Assembly (NCBI RefSeq): GCF_018141185.1
Contig: NZ_CP058560.1
Location: 1,879,501 to 1,943,500 of the forward strand
Direction of reading: 5' to 3'
Origin: Methanobacterium alkalithermotolerans
Lineage (GTDB): Archaea; Methanobacteriota; Methanobacteria; Methanobacteriales; Methanobacteriaceae
DNA: 64,000 bases
The notes under the pieces were generated by a model. The model had not been told where the DNA came from, searched no databases, and was given only the letters and a program-made list of their open reading frames with translations. A program made the translations under genes and the position numbers. Shown one piece after another: positions 8,373 through 17,780 of the stretch (the first letter of the stretch is position 1; the number at the start of each line of letters is the position of its first letter).

Positions 8373-9257
8373 TTACTTTATCTTTTTAGAATCAGGGACC
8401 AGAAACTCTGCCACACCATAACCTTCTTTATTATCCCAGGTGCAATGGGAAAGAGTCTCCATAAGTATCATATCCCCTTCAACAGGAATAAGGCTCATTC
8501 TAATAACCTTCCCTTCAACCGGATACTCCCCACCTTTATTATCTTTTAATAGCATGGAAAATTTAGAAGGCACTCCCTTATCCATTTTTAAATCTATATC
8601 TGCTTTTATAAGGGTATTATTAACTCCGTCCTGATAAAAATATCCAGCATCTATCTCTCCTTCTGCTACAGAAAGTTTGGTGATATTAAATGCTTCTGCG
8701 CTGGAAAACTGTGAATTTATCCACATCCACATCCGGGGTGATCCCCACTGGCGTATACCCCGGCTAAGATCCCTTTCACCCAGGGCCTCAATCTCCCATG
8801 CTTTTCCATCAACTATAATCGTACCCTCTGCTTTTCCAAACTGTTCATAATGCTCTGATGCAACTTTAGATGATAATTGGGTTTCTTTTTCATCCACACA
8901 GTTACTATAATCCATCAGAGGGTTTAAAGATTCCCATATAACATCCATTTTAACTTTAAATTCTGATTTATCCTGAGGATTAAAAAGGGGACCATCATAC
9001 TGCAGTCTCCATTTCCAGGGACCTGTTTCCTGGTACTCTAAACCGGCAATGCTCCAGGGTCTATCATCACAGGGAACTTCCAATTTAATTCCAGCCATAA
9101 TTTCAGAAGACATCAAATAAAAGAACATGGACTTTTCATTTTTATTAACTTTATTCCCAATACGCATAAAGACCGTTAAATCATTATTTTGGTCATGAAA
9201 ATTAAAATAATAGCTTTCATTCCATTCTTCATGCTTTTTTAGTGTTTCTAAATCCAT
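8373..9257 (-). CDS. AttH/CrtC-like beta-barrel protein (DUF7064-like)
   Basis: A 294-residue soluble protein rich in beta strands. The segment IEALGERDLSRGIRQWGSPRMWMW at about 157-180 resembles the GxGERDHSWGxR core of the hydroxyneurosporene synthase / AttH / DUF7064 superfamily of calycin-like barrels. N-terminal WNESYYFNFHDQNNDLTVFMRIG is also typical. It lies 15 bases downstream of the PEP-synthase-like gene, and such pairs occur elsewhere, so it probably acts on the same lipid or small-molecule substrate. The substrate cannot be read from the sequence. Confidence 0.6.
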   Translation of the reverse strand: MDLETLKKHEEWNESYYFNFHDQNNDLTVFMRIGNKVNKNEKSMFFYLMSSEIMAGIKLEVPCDDRPWSIAGLEYQETGPWKWRLQYDGPLFNPQDKSEFKVKMDVIWESLNPLMDYSNCVDEKETQLSSKVASEHYEQFGKAEGTIIVDGKAWEIEALGERDLSRGIRQWGSPRMWMWINSQFSSAEAFNITKLSVAEGEIDAGYFYQDGVNNTLIKADIDLKMDKGVPSKFSMLLKDNKGGEYPVEGKVIRMSLIPVEGDMILMETLSHCTWDNKEGYGVAEFLVPDSKKIK

Positions 9258-9272
9258 ACCATCACCTACCCT

Positions 9273-11960
9273 CTATTTTTTTTTTAAAGAATTCGTTTCA
9301 TTTATATAAACTACTCCCTCATTACCATCCACCACCAACTCATCACCGGTTTTAAAAATCTTAGTAGCTCCTTTAACTGCAGTAACAGCAGGTATCCTAT
9401 ATTCACGAGAAATTACCGCTCCGTGGGATAATATGCCCCCTGTTTCGGTAATAAGACCTCCTAATTTTGAAAATATGGCAGTCCAGGCAGGATCGGTATT
9501 GCTGGTAATGAGGATTTCATTTTCTTCCAGCTGTGACAATTCTCCAATAGATTCCACCACCCGGGCCACCCCCTGGAATATTCCGGGACTAGCAGCAGCC
9601 CCATAAATGGCACTAGGCTTATATTCCATAACGGTATCATCAAATTCAATCCCGTTTTTTAAGAATTTTGGAGGTAGAGATGATTTATAACGGAAAAATT
9701 CCTTTTTTCTTTTTAGAATTTTCTCTTTTAAGGAAGAAATAATCCTCTTATCTGGTGAGGATTTATTAAAAAAAGAAAATAACTCTTTTTCATAGAAAAA
9801 GAAAACATCATCCCCTTCCGATATTACACCTTTTTGTATTAATCTCCTTCCCATTTCCTGCAACATCAATCTTTGCCGGAAAAGCAAATGATCTAAATAA
9901 AAACGCTGATTTTCCCGGAAGGTTAAATAGGTCTGGGCTAAATTTAGCACTATTTTAAATATTCTGGCTTTGAAAAAACCGAAGTTTTGCTTTTTTATTC
10001 TTTTTAAAACTTCTTTTTCAGTTTCAAACCTATTTTTTTTACTCTCTACTTCTTTTTTTCGCAAATCCAAATCTGATGATGATAATAATTTTATTACCTC
10101 TAAAATGTAAGCTTTATCTTCCCTCCAGCGGGGATAAAGTATTTCCCTGGTATTGGAACGGTGACCATAGTCCTTAATAAATTGATTAAAACTTTCTTCA
10201 AATTCGGAATTAGAAGAAATTAATTCAGTTAGCTGGGTTTGAGTTAAATAACTTAAATCAGAAATTGAATTTATCATGCCCTGTAAATTTGAATCCTCTC
10301 TTAAAATTTTAGCCATATCTGAAAATCGGATATTCATTTCTATTGTTTTATTATCCTCTAAACCAGATATCAAACCAGCATAAAGGGAGCCATCTTTATC
10401 TTCCAACCAATCAACCAGCCAGTTTTTTATCATTAAATTGGTGGCTATGGAATGGGAGACCATACCGTACCTTATCAGCTGGTAGTGTTTTATTCCTGCA
10501 TTTTCAATGTCATTATAAAGCTTCATAAGCTGGGCGCTATTTAATACTCCTAAATCAATCTCATCAAAATCTTCACATTTTTTCAGGAATCCATGGGCCC
10601 ATTTTCTATAGGCTTTATCGGTCCGGTGCATCATACCATCTGGATCCCTGATGGCTACTAAAATCTGGGAAAGCAAGGTTTTATGTAAAATAGAAGGATA
10701 TTTTGATATTCGTTCCTGATCATCCAGGGGGAAATAATTTAATAATTCTTTGGACCGGGCAAATTTAGGGTAATAAGAAAAAGCTTTTTCTAAAACCCAG
10801 CTATTAAAATAAACCCTGGATTTATGGAGTTTTAGCAGTTTGGAGTCTGTTATCTCAGCATAACCCATTATCCGGGCCCCTTCATGGTTCACATAATCAG
10901 TGAGCATTTTACCCATCACATCAAAAAAAAGCGGGGTGGTGGCATCGGCCCAGTATTCATCTCCATAAGCCCGGGTCCATAAAATATCATCCTTATCCCT
11001 GCTGAGGGTGGTCACGGGCCTTGATTGGAGTATATATATGTCCTTTTTTCCATCTTCCAGGGCCCATTCAATATCCTGAGGAGCCCCAAAAAAGCTTTCC
11101 AATTCCAGAGCTCTTTTTAATAATTTTTTAAGAACTTCTCCATCAAGACTAGGTTTTTCCTGATCCTCTTTTTTTAGTTTCACTAAAGTATTTTCACCAT
11201 TTTTAAGGAAATATCCCTTGTTTTTGGATTTAATCTTCCTTTCCAGCACTTCACCATTTCTACTTAAAACAAAAGTATCCGGGGTGACCAAACCAGAGGC
11301 AATAGCTTCACCCAGACCCCAGGTGGATTCAATAACTATATCTTCACTTCCATTTACCGGGTTGGCGGTGAAGGTTACTCCACTTACGGTGGCATTCACC
11401 ATCTTTTGTACCAGTACTGCTATACCAGCAGAGGATTGTGCCGTATCCAGGTGTTCAATAGAGGAGTCGTGCCGGTATTTAACTGCCCGGTTATTCCAGT
11501 AAGATGCCCAGCAATCACTAATTTTTTCTAAAATATCTTCTTTTCTTATATTTAAGAAAGTATCCAGTTGTCCAGCAAAACTGGCATCATCCAGGTCTTC
11601 TGATGTTGCAGATGATCTTACCGCATAGTAACCTGGTGGAAGACTTTCTATTTTATTATTAATTTCTACCAGTATGGCATCTGGCACTCTTTCTGTCTTA
11701 ATTAAATTTCTAATGGAGGCACATCCCTCAGACAAGGATTTATCATTATTAAAATCAATAGATGCAAGTATTTTCGATATTTCAGCTTCTAACTTCTGCT
11801 TAATAAAAAAATCATAGGCATCCACCCCTACTACAAATGCGGGTGGAATATTAAAACCAGCTTTTGACATTTTACTTAAATTGAGTGCCTTTCCTCCAAT
11901 TTTTTCCAGAGGAATATCCTTTGCTTTAAGTTCCATGACGTAGTTCTTCTTATTAACCAT
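9273..11960 (-). CDS. PEP synthase / rifampicin phosphotransferase-like enzyme
   Basis: An 895-residue three-part enzyme. Residues 1-330 form an ATP-grasp PPDK domain (YAVRSSATSEDLDDASFAGQ, GVTFTANPVNGSEDIVIES, IEWALEDGKKDIYILQSRPV). A long helical central region of about 400 residues follows. The C-terminal swivelling domain carries the phosphoryl histidine in TGGILSHGAVISRE at about 846. The large central insertion and absent PEP-binding barrel fit the dikinase group typified by rifampicin phosphotransferase, not canonical PpsA. The substrate is unknown. It forms an operon with the AttH-like gene. Confidence 0.8.
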   Translation of the reverse strand: MVNKKNYVMELKAKDIPLEKIGGKALNLSKMSKAGFNIPPAFVVGVDAYDFFIKQKLEAEISKILASIDFNNDKSLSEGCASIRNLIKTERVPDAILVEINNKIESLPPGYYAVRSSATSEDLDDASFAGQLDTFLNIRKEDILEKISDCWASYWNNRAVKYRHDSSIEHLDTAQSSAGIAVLVQKMVNATVSGVTFTANPVNGSEDIVIESTWGLGEAIASGLVTPDTFVLSRNGEVLERKIKSKNKGYFLKNGENTLVKLKKEDQEKPSLDGEVLKKLLKRALELESFFGAPQDIEWALEDGKKDIYILQSRPVTTLSRDKDDILWTRAYGDEYWADATTPLFFDVMGKMLTDYVNHEGARIMGYAEITDSKLLKLHKSRVYFNSWVLEKAFSYYPKFARSKELLNYFPLDDQERISKYPSILHKTLLSQILVAIRDPDGMMHRTDKAYRKWAHGFLKKCEDFDEIDLGVLNSAQLMKLYNDIENAGIKHYQLIRYGMVSHSIATNLMIKNWLVDWLEDKDGSLYAGLISGLEDNKTIEMNIRFSDMAKILREDSNLQGMINSISDLSYLTQTQLTELISSNSEFEESFNQFIKDYGHRSNTREILYPRWREDKAYILEVIKLLSSSDLDLRKKEVESKKNRFETEKEVLKRIKKQNFGFFKARIFKIVLNLAQTYLTFRENQRFYLDHLLFRQRLMLQEMGRRLIQKGVISEGDDVFFFYEKELFSFFNKSSPDKRIISSLKEKILKRKKEFFRYKSSLPPKFLKNGIEFDDTVMEYKPSAIYGAAASPGIFQGVARVVESIGELSQLEENEILITSNTDPAWTAIFSKLGGLITETGGILSHGAVISREYRIPAVTAVKGATKIFKTGDELVVDGNEGVVYINETNSLKKK

Positions 11961-12310
11961 ATTATCGCTGCCTGAAGTTATCCGTAAGCCCTCTATATTA
12001 TTCTAAGATAAAATTACTTTTAAATAGTATTAAAGTGATTGGTTATGGTTTTGTTAAATCAAATTTGATTCACTGGAAATTAGTTCATTAAATTAAACTA
12101 ATTGAAGCCTTTAAATAACTAAATAATTTAAGTCGGTATTTATTTCTTATTAATAATTATTAGGTTTTATTCTGGATTAATAATACCCTTTTTAAATTTT
12201 AAGGTCTTCTGAGGTTTCTTTATAGTTAATCTTATATACTACCTCCACCTTATTTAAGTTAAATTTAATATTATTCAAATAAAATTGATATTTGGAAATG
12301 GAGGTTTATA
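11961..12310. other. Divergent intergenic region (phosphotransferase / cbiM)
   Basis: A 350-bp, very AT-rich stretch. On the plus strand a GGAGGT ribosome site sits before the cbiM ATG, and imperfect AATAT/ATATT half-sites occur at about 12269-12294. I do not see a cobalamin riboswitch or a NikR-type palindrome with the classic half-sites. No ORF or RNA is supported. Confidence 0.4.
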
Positions 12311-12934
12311 ATGCATTTACCTGATGGAATCCTGCCTCTAGGGCAGTCATTGATTTACTGGATAATAACCGGAATAACCCTGATCATATATCTCTATAAA
12401 CTATCTAAAGTTGAAGATAAACATAAACTAATGATAACCACTTCACTTCTGGCTGCTGCTGCCTTTGCACTTTCTTCCCTTTCCATACCCACTCCCCTGG
12501 GCATACCCATCCACTTTTTCATGATACCTCTGGTGGCTCTAATAGTAGGGCCATTTAGCGCCGCTACAGTAGCAGTAATAATACTTTTAATTCAGGCTTT
12601 TTTCCTGGGAATGGGCGGTATTGTTGCTTTAGGTGCTAATGCGGTGACTATTGGTTTACCCCTGACTCTGGCCACCTGTGCATTTTATAGAGTATTGAGG
12701 AGTATTGATTTTAGGCTGGGAGTCTTCTCAGGTACTTTCATGGGGGTTATTATGGCCACCTTCATTCAGACTGTGATTTTATTAATTGCAGGAATATTCA
12801 GCTTAGAAGTTATATTAGCCACTTTAATACCATTCTACTTACTGGTGGCCGTTTTAGAGGGATTAGCCAACGCAGCCATATTATCTTTATTATCCCGGGT
12901 ACGTCCGGAACTATTAAAACTGGAAAAAATATAG
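12311..12934 (+). CDS. cbiM: CbiM-type nickel/cobalt transport protein
   Basis: Substrate-binding membrane subunit of an energy-coupling-factor metal importer, 207 residues. The N-terminal MHLPDGILP includes the Met1-His2 metal ligand motif of CbiM/NikM. Further hallmarks are PTPLGIPIHFFMIPLVALIVGP and IVALGANAVTIGLP, with about six membrane helices. No cbiN, cbiQ or cbiO gene is adjacent, so the partners must lie elsewhere. A methanogen needs cobalt for corrinoids and nickel for F430; the sequence alone does not decide between them. Confidence 0.88.
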   Translation: MHLPDGILPLGQSLIYWIITGITLIIYLYKLSKVEDKHKLMITTSLLAAAAFALSSLSIPTPLGIPIHFFMIPLVALIVGPFSAATVAVIILLIQAFFLGMGGIVALGANAVTIGLPLTLATCAFYRVLRSIDFRLGVFSGTFMGVIMATFIQTVILLIAGIFSLEVILATLIPFYLLVAVLEGLANAAILSLLSRVRPELLKLEKI

Positions 12935-12990
12935 ATGATGAGATGAGAATGATTAATTTATGTAGAGATAAATGTTTTAAAGTTACAATT

Positions 12991-13006
12991 CTCTTTTTTT
13001 TTATTT
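12991..13006 (+). terminator. T-run after cbiM
   Basis: A run of nine T within a T-rich stretch about 60 bases beyond the cbiM stop. No stem precedes it. It fits the simple T-tract terminators of archaea. Confidence 0.4.
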
Positions 13007-13110
13007 TGATAAATTCATTTTAAAAAAATAAATTATTTATTTCCCCTCCATACTAATGTATTAATGATAGGTTTACATAAAATTTTAAAAGTTACCTAAA
13101 AGTTGATAAT

Positions 13111-13317
13111 ATGGCCAAAGAAATAAAACAATTAGTAGTGGGTATAACCCGAGAAGGAGAAATAGTGGTTAAAAGTGGAAGAGGTAAAATGTATCCGGTA
13201 AAAAAATCTGCGGATTTGAAATTCGACTGCGAGGATCTCTTCCAGGACTTAGATAAAGAGCTATTTGCCACCATAGATACAGAAAACCAGCCATGGGAAT
13301 GTATATCCATTGAATAA
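13111..13317 (+). CDS. Small conserved-looking protein, function unknown
   Basis: A 68-residue acidic protein (MAKEIKQLVVGITREGEIVV start). The first half reads like a beta-rich segment with VKSGRGKMYPVKK, the second like a helix followed by a strand (FQDLDKELFATIDTENQPWECISIE). It is followed at once by a perfect hairpin terminator, which supports it as a real single-gene unit. I do not recognise the family. Confidence 0.65.
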   Translation: MAKEIKQLVVGITREGEIVVKSGRGKMYPVKKSADLKFDCEDLFQDLDKELFATIDTENQPWECISIE

Positions 13318-13330
13318 ATTAACAAACAAT

Positions 13331-13362
13331 TTAAGGGTATCCACCCTTAACCTGGTTTATTT
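13331..13362 (+). terminator. Hairpin terminator after the 68-residue gene
   Basis: Perfect 8-bp arms TTAAGGGT and ACCCTTAA (13331-13338, 13343-13350) with loop ATCC, then a T-rich stretch. It is 14 bases after the stop codon. Confidence 0.75.
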
Positions 13363-13470
13363 TTGATATTCCTATATTTAGGCAGTTGGAGCTGGATGAT
13401 TTAGTGATTTTTTAAAACCATTTTATTTTTTTAAAGGACTTATCTAAATAAAAAGAAAAAAAGAAGGAAT

Positions 13471-13854
13471 TTAAACCGTTATGGTTACAGTGGCTGACGG
13501 ATAGGAGTTGGATTGCTCTCCCAGGGTTTCATCACCTCTAGTTATTTTAAGACTCATAGGCCCTGTTCCTGCTGTTGTCCAGGTACTGACAGTTAAAATA
13601 CCGGATATTTTTCCTAAATTAACTGTTTGTTCACCATTACCAGATAATTCCTTGTATCCAAATTCACCACTTGCAGATCCACCCCAGTTACCATTATAAT
13701 TTACCGTGACTAAAACATCCTCTGTGCTGGAAGCATTTGTACCTGATGTATCAGAAGTAGTTGTATTTTCAGTGGTGGTACACCCGGATACAGCCACAAT
13801 ACAACAAAGTAACATAACTAATCCTATTTGCCATATCTTGTTATTTTTCACCAT
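13471..13854 (-). CDS. Secreted lipoprotein-like protein
   Basis: A 127-residue protein with a signal segment ending VAVSGC at about residue 25, a lipobox-like cysteine, followed by a Thr/Ser/Asn-rich linker (TTTENTTTSDTSGTNASS). The remaining 80 residues are beta-rich (VLVTVNYNGNWGGSASGEFG). It is probably anchored at the outer face of the membrane. The ATG is preceded by GGAGGTGA. No family is recognised. Confidence 0.75.
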   Translation of the reverse strand: MVKNNKIWQIGLVMLLCCIVAVSGCTTTENTTTSDTSGTNASSTEDVLVTVNYNGNWGGSASGEFGYKELSGNGEQTVNLGKISGILTVSTWTTAGTGPMSLKITRGDETLGEQSNSYPSATVTITV

Positions 13855-13979
13855 ATCACCTCCTTTATTAGAATATTAATCAGATTAATATGATTTATAT
13901 TATTTAAGAATATATTTTTTTGTATTAACTGGAATAATCAGTACGACTGATTAAATACCTACTGGTATTTCTGCAAATA

Positions 13980-14732
13980 TTAGGAGGATTTATTTTTTTT
14001 ATTCTTTTTGGTAATATCATCCATGGACACCTCTAACAGATTGGAGGTGGCTACATAAAAGTAAATTACAGCCAGGATTGAAATCACCACCACCGGTACC
14101 ATAATAACCGGGAATGATATAAAATTCATTCTTCCTAACTCTTCTAAGAATGCAGCACTCTGGGGTGGGCTCTGCAGTATGATAACGGCCAAAACAAAAT
14201 TCAAAATAGCACTAAGGCTAAAGGAAGCCACAAAAAATAAGTTGGTACATAAAACAATATTATTAAATTTCCGATACAAAGATTTCTCATATACTTTTTC
14301 TTCAATAAGATTAACATTCAATAACTTTTCATTTAAAAAAAGAGATATTATTAATGGTTTTTTAGTTTTCATGCTAATTAGGAATGCTAAAGCAAAAATA
14401 GTTGGAATTAGGGCTTCTTTAAAGGCAAAATACAGTGCACTGGCCCCAAATAAACCCAGAATCCCGGTTAATATTACACTGCTAAACCCGAGTATAGCAA
14501 ATAGATTCATTTTCCGGGTTTTCAAATACCGGTACATTCCCAGACCTAGAGGGAATCCCAGGGCCATAAAAAGGGCCAGATAATAACCCAGCATATCCGG
14601 ACCAGATAGCTTCATTAAAATAATGGAGGGAATTACTACTCCCAGTATTATATCTGCCAGGGGGTTACGGGAACTTAAGTTATCTTCCTCTTCTTTTAAT
14701 TTTAGTGATATCATTTCTCCTGATTCTAACAT
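13980..14732 (-). CDS. VC0807-like polytopic membrane protein
   Basis: A 250-residue membrane protein with about six hydrophobic segments (for example FAILGFSSVILTGILGLFG and FPVIMVPVVVISILAVIYFYVA). The general plan resembles the VC0807/septation-protein-A-like families, but the match is by pattern only. Short charged tails occur at both ends. It lies 56 bases downstream of the YhfC-like gene on the same strand, so they may be cotranscribed. Confidence 0.55.
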   Translation of the reverse strand: MLESGEMISLKLKEEEDNLSSRNPLADIILGVVIPSIILMKLSGPDMLGYYLALFMALGFPLGLGMYRYLKTRKMNLFAILGFSSVILTGILGLFGASALYFAFKEALIPTIFALAFLISMKTKKPLIISLFLNEKLLNVNLIEEKVYEKSLYRKFNNIVLCTNLFFVASFSLSAILNFVLAVIILQSPPQSAAFLEELGRMNFISFPVIMVPVVVISILAVIYFYVATSNLLEVSMDDITKKNKKNKSS

Positions 14733-14788
14733 GATCTAAAACCTATAATTTTTTAATAAATACGTTTAATTTAAGACATCTGGATTTT

Positions 14789-15544
14789 TTAGATGCCTCC
14801 TAAAATCAAAACACCTGCTAAACTGACAATTCCCAAAACCAAAAATATTAATTGGTACTTCCAGTGCTGATAAGCACTCTTAACATTTTTTATATCCTTT
14901 TCCAGATGCAACCATCCAGCAATAGAATCTATCAGACTTTTAAATAAAAAAGAAACCCAGAAAAAGAAGTAACTGCCTTCCTGGACGGCGATGAATATTA
15001 AAGCACAGGTGAATATGTGTATAAATAAGGTGGATATTCTCTCTACAATCCCCAATGGTATGGTTAACAGGTTGTTACGATTAAGCTCATATCTTTCCAG
15101 GGTATCTGGGGTGATATTTTGGGGTTTAATCAGGGTCAGGATACTTATTATTCCTATAAAAAGGCTTTCAATTGCTCCAAATCCAATCCCAAAGGCTAAA
15201 ACATCTATCCATGTAGCCTGGTATAATAGGGGTGTAAATAATACCAGTATCAGTACAAAACCGCACTCAAATACTCCGGTTAACAATCCAATATAACTCC
15301 AGGATAAGGGACCTGACAGTTCAGGGGATAAATGGTCATTTAAATATTCCAGAACTTTTTTATTGGTTTTGCTGGCCCATAAAAACTTCATGGCCACAGA
15401 TATTATCCAGGATAACCCTCCTAAAAAGAGGATAAAAGGGGAAGCGTTCTGGTTTAAAATGTATAAAATGGCTATAATGGCCACAGCTACCATACCCAAC
15501 CCACTAATGTAAAATAGGGGATTTATATTAACTACTTTTTCCAT
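14789..15544 (-). CDS. YhfC-like intramembrane protease family protein
   Basis: A 251-residue protein with about seven hydrophobic segments. The stretch LAFGIGFGAIESLFIGI at about 115-131 resembles the glutamate-bearing helix of the YhfC/PrsW-related glutamic intramembrane proteases, and later helices carry a histidine (LFIHIFTCALIF) and an aspartate (FLFKSLIDSIAGW) at the expected places. The assignment is tentative. The ATG at 15544 is not preceded by a strong ribosome site. Confidence 0.5.
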   Translation of the reverse strand: MEKVVNINPLFYISGLGMVAVAIIAILYILNQNASPFILFLGGLSWIISVAMKFLWASKTNKKVLEYLNDHLSPELSGPLSWSYIGLLTGVFECGFVLILVLFTPLLYQATWIDVLAFGIGFGAIESLFIGIISILTLIKPQNITPDTLERYELNRNNLLTIPLGIVERISTLFIHIFTCALIFIAVQEGSYFFFWVSFLFKSLIDSIAGWLHLEKDIKNVKSAYQHWKYQLIFLVLGIVSLAGVLILGGI

Positions 15545-15716
15545 AAATTCACCGTATTATTTAAATTACCTTAGAGAGCATTATACTTAAATTTTACGTC
15601 TTCAAGCGGGGGTTTGGTTCAAAATAACCAAATTAAACAATATTTAAATAACATAAACTATACAATAAAAGTCCATTATACCTTAACTTAAGGATTCTAA
15701 TTATTCTGGTGATTAA

Positions 15717-16370
15717 ATGGGTTATTTGATTTGTGGTAAATGCAAAAGCTACTATAAACTACAAAAAGGTGAAAAAACCAAAGATTTTAGGGATAAATGC
15801 CCTTGTGGTGGAAACGTTAGATATGTAGAAAATCTGGATATTGTGGATCCCCGCTGGAAGCCTATCATCCTGGCTAAAAAACCTACTAACAGGGAAATAA
15901 TAAAAAATAAAATAAATAACTTGCTTTCTATCCCGGCCCATTTAAAAAACAGGCTTTCTAGATTTGCTAATGATTTTAAAAACCGGTTCCAGAGACCATC
16001 CTATGGGAATACCTACTATAATTCCCCTTATGGTAGGGGTTTAAGTCTGGAGTCTATAAAAAATGAGTTTAATCTGAATAATATCCAATGGTCGGTGGTC
16101 ATACCGGTAACTGTAGCCATAACCATCATATATGCTTTTACTCCCGGTATATTCACATTACTGATTTTTGCACTTTTAATCATGGCGGGGTACTTATTTA
16201 AAGATCAGGTGCTGGGTATTAAGAATGCTCTTATTACCGGAGCTATTTCCTTCTTTTTAGGCGGTCTTTTAACCGGAGCATATCTCTTTTTAATCCCTCT
16301 AACTTTAGTGGGGGCTATTAATGGGGCGGTTTGTGGTTGGATTGGGGGTTATTTAAGGATGAGGAGATGA
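15717..16370 (+). CDS. Zinc-ribbon membrane protein
   Basis: A 217-residue protein. The N-terminus holds a zinc ribbon (ICGKC at 5-9, then CPCGG at about 29-33). A basic linker of about 80 residues follows, then four hydrophobic segments to the C-terminus (VVIPVTVAITIIYAF, LLIFALLIMAGYLF and a glycine-rich pair). The soluble ribbon is probably cytoplasmic. Function unknown. Confidence 0.65.
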   Translation: MGYLICGKCKSYYKLQKGEKTKDFRDKCPCGGNVRYVENLDIVDPRWKPIILAKKPTNREIIKNKINNLLSIPAHLKNRLSRFANDFKNRFQRPSYGNTYYNSPYGRGLSLESIKNEFNLNNIQWSVVIPVTVAITIIYAFTPGIFTLLIFALLIMAGYLFKDQVLGIKNALITGAISFFLGGLLTGAYLFLIPLTLVGAINGAVCGWIGGYLRMRR

Positions 16371-16378
16371 TGGGATAT

Positions 16379-16774
16379 TTATTCGGAATAAATTCTCCTG
16401 ATTTTTTTAACTTTGTCAAAGTCAGAGTCAAATGAAACTATTTTTTCTATTTGCAAATCTTTCATTATTTGCACTGATACAGAATCAGCAAAGGATAAGG
16501 TTCCATCATATTTCAGGAATATTTCCATTGCATCAAAAATCAGATTTTTATCTAAATAGTGAATCTCATGATTATCTAAGATGTAATTAAACAGTTTTAT
16601 ACCTGTTTTACCCCCAAAAAGACTTCCAATAAGTGTCACGGATTCAGATAAAATTAACTCTGAAATAATTTTTTCTTCATTCTTAATTATGGGAAGAATT
16701 TCACCAGCCTTTTGGTGCCACTGATCTTTTTTATTAATTGCGGCAATAAAAAAAGAAGAATCAATAAATATCAA
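16379..16774 (-). CDS. vapC: PIN-domain toxin VapC
   Basis: A 131-residue PIN-domain ribonuclease. The acidic metal-binding residues are visible as FIDSSFF (Asp5), ILSESV (Glu), LSFADSVSVQIM (Asp) and SFDSDFDKV (Asp), in the usual order. The start overlaps the end of the AbrB-type antitoxin by four bases, the classic coupled toxin-antitoxin arrangement. The RNA target is unknown. Confidence 0.88.
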   Translation of the reverse strand: MIFIDSSFFIAAINKKDQWHQKAGEILPIIKNEEKIISELILSESVTLIGSLFGGKTGIKLFNYILDNHEIHYLDKNLIFDAMEIFLKYDGTLSFADSVSVQIMKDLQIEKIVSFDSDFDKVKKIRRIYSE

Positions 16775-17004
16775 AGCTTTTCTCCTCTTTGTATTTTCTT
16801 TTTAAGCTTTACAGCATTGGTTTTTGGCCCATCGCATATTCCATAAATGTCATCTATAGTTACTTTCTTACGGAATTTGATTTCTGCCCCCTTTTCGGTG
16901 GGTTTCCATTCTAAAATGTCTCCCGGGCCAACATCAAATTTTTTTCTTATATGTGATGGAACCACAGTTTGAAAACCTTTTGAAATTTTAGTTTCTGAAG
17001 TCAT
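16771..17004 (-). CDS. vapB: AbrB/SpoVT-type antitoxin VapB
   Basis: A 77-residue protein with an N-terminal swapped-hairpin DNA-binding fold (TKISKGFQTVVPSHIRKKF, then VGPGDILEWKPTEKGAEIKF) and a charged C-terminal tail that should wrap the toxin. An open frame extends to a GTG at 17079, but the ATG at 17004 gives the normal length and places the fold at the N-terminus. It is the upstream partner of vapC and probably represses its own promoter. Confidence 0.85.
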   Translation of the reverse strand: MTSETKISKGFQTVVPSHIRKKFDVGPGDILEWKPTEKGAEIKFRKKVTIDDIYGICDGPKTNAVKLKKKIQRGEKL

Positions 17005-17135
17005 AGCAATACCATTTGAAATATTCTTTTTCAAAGTATTTAAATTTTTCAAATAATTTTTTATTTTAATTATCTGCACTGTTTATCAAGCTAATATTTA
17101 AAAAAACTTCGTTAAATCAGAATATGGCCAGAGCA

Positions 17136-17390
17136 TTATACTAACATGAGGATTTTAAGATCTCCGTATCTTTTTTTTCTAAAATCTTCTTTTAATTGTT
17201 GAGCTACAATGACACCTTTTGCACTTAAACCATAATTTTTGTGCCGGTATTTAAAAACCAATCCTTCAGTGTGCAAGGTTTGGAGAGCTTTATTAACATG
17301 TTTCTCATACTTATTAGGTAATTCATCTTTGATGGTCTCTAATCGGATATTTTTATGTTTTGATATGCATTTTTTGCCCAAATAAGTCAA
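17136..17390 (-). CDS. Small winged-helix-like protein
   Basis: An 84-residue basic protein. KHVNKALQTLHTEGLVFKYRHKNYGLSAKG looks like a recognition helix followed by a wing. The frame starts at TTG 17390, but it stays open for about 12 codons further upstream and the extra residues (ending NIYEKKV) read as natural helix, so the true start may be a non-ATG codon upstream. Function unknown; probably a DNA-binding or adaptor protein. Confidence 0.5.
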   Translation of the reverse strand: MTYLGKKCISKHKNIRLETIKDELPNKYEKHVNKALQTLHTEGLVFKYRHKNYGLSAKGVIVAQQLKEDFRKKRYGDLKILMLV

Positions 17391-17506
17391 TACCTTTTTT
17401 TCGTAGATATTTAACCTATAGTCTCTTCAACTGAAAGTTCTGGACGGGGCATGTTTAATAATTCAACATTAAACTACTTTTAAAAATATTGGGGCTGGGG
17501 AAAAAA

Positions 17507-17779
17507 ATGACAAGTGTTCTAAAAGGAATTTTTGGTGATACTAAAAGGATTAGTATTCTAGAAGAGCTTGTTGAGAATTGGGGAGAATTTTTAACAATTG
17601 ATGAAATAGCTAGAATTTCTAATACATCTCCTAAAACCGCTTACCGTCATATTAATGAACTAAATCACATAGGCATTCTGGAACAAAGTGGATTAAAACC
17701 AAAACAATTTAAATTAAAAGAAGATGATAAAAGGGCAGTGGCATTATCTATTCTTGAGAGTGAGGAATACCTTTCGTAA
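17507..17779 (+). CDS. Winged helix-turn-helix regulator
   Basis: A 90-residue protein when started at ATG 17507, which follows GGGGCTGGGG. FGDTKRISILEELVENWGEFLTIDEIARISNTSPKTAYRHINELNHIGILEQSG is a typical winged-helix core with helix 3 at SPKTAYRHINEL. It resembles the archaeal ArsR/TrmB-type single-domain regulators. It starts a three-gene unit: the next ORF begins two bases after its stop. It probably controls this operon. Confidence 0.75.
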   Translation: MTSVLKGIFGDTKRISILEELVENWGEFLTIDEIARISNTSPKTAYRHINELNHIGILEQSGLKPKQFKLKEDDKRAVALSILESEEYLS

Positions 17780-17780
17780 A

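Noticed and set aside
12150..12310. Cobalamin riboswitch or NikR operator ahead of cbiM
   Set aside because: No B12-box-like conserved segments or NikR half-sites could be found; only weak AT-rich half-sites are present.
13092..13325. Minus-strand 77-residue ORF over the 68-residue gene
   Set aside because: It is antisense to a gene that has its own hairpin terminator, and its sequence looks random.
17005..17079. GTG start of vapB at 17079
   Set aside because: It would add 25 residues ahead of the AbrB fold; ATG 17004 gives the usual antitoxin length.
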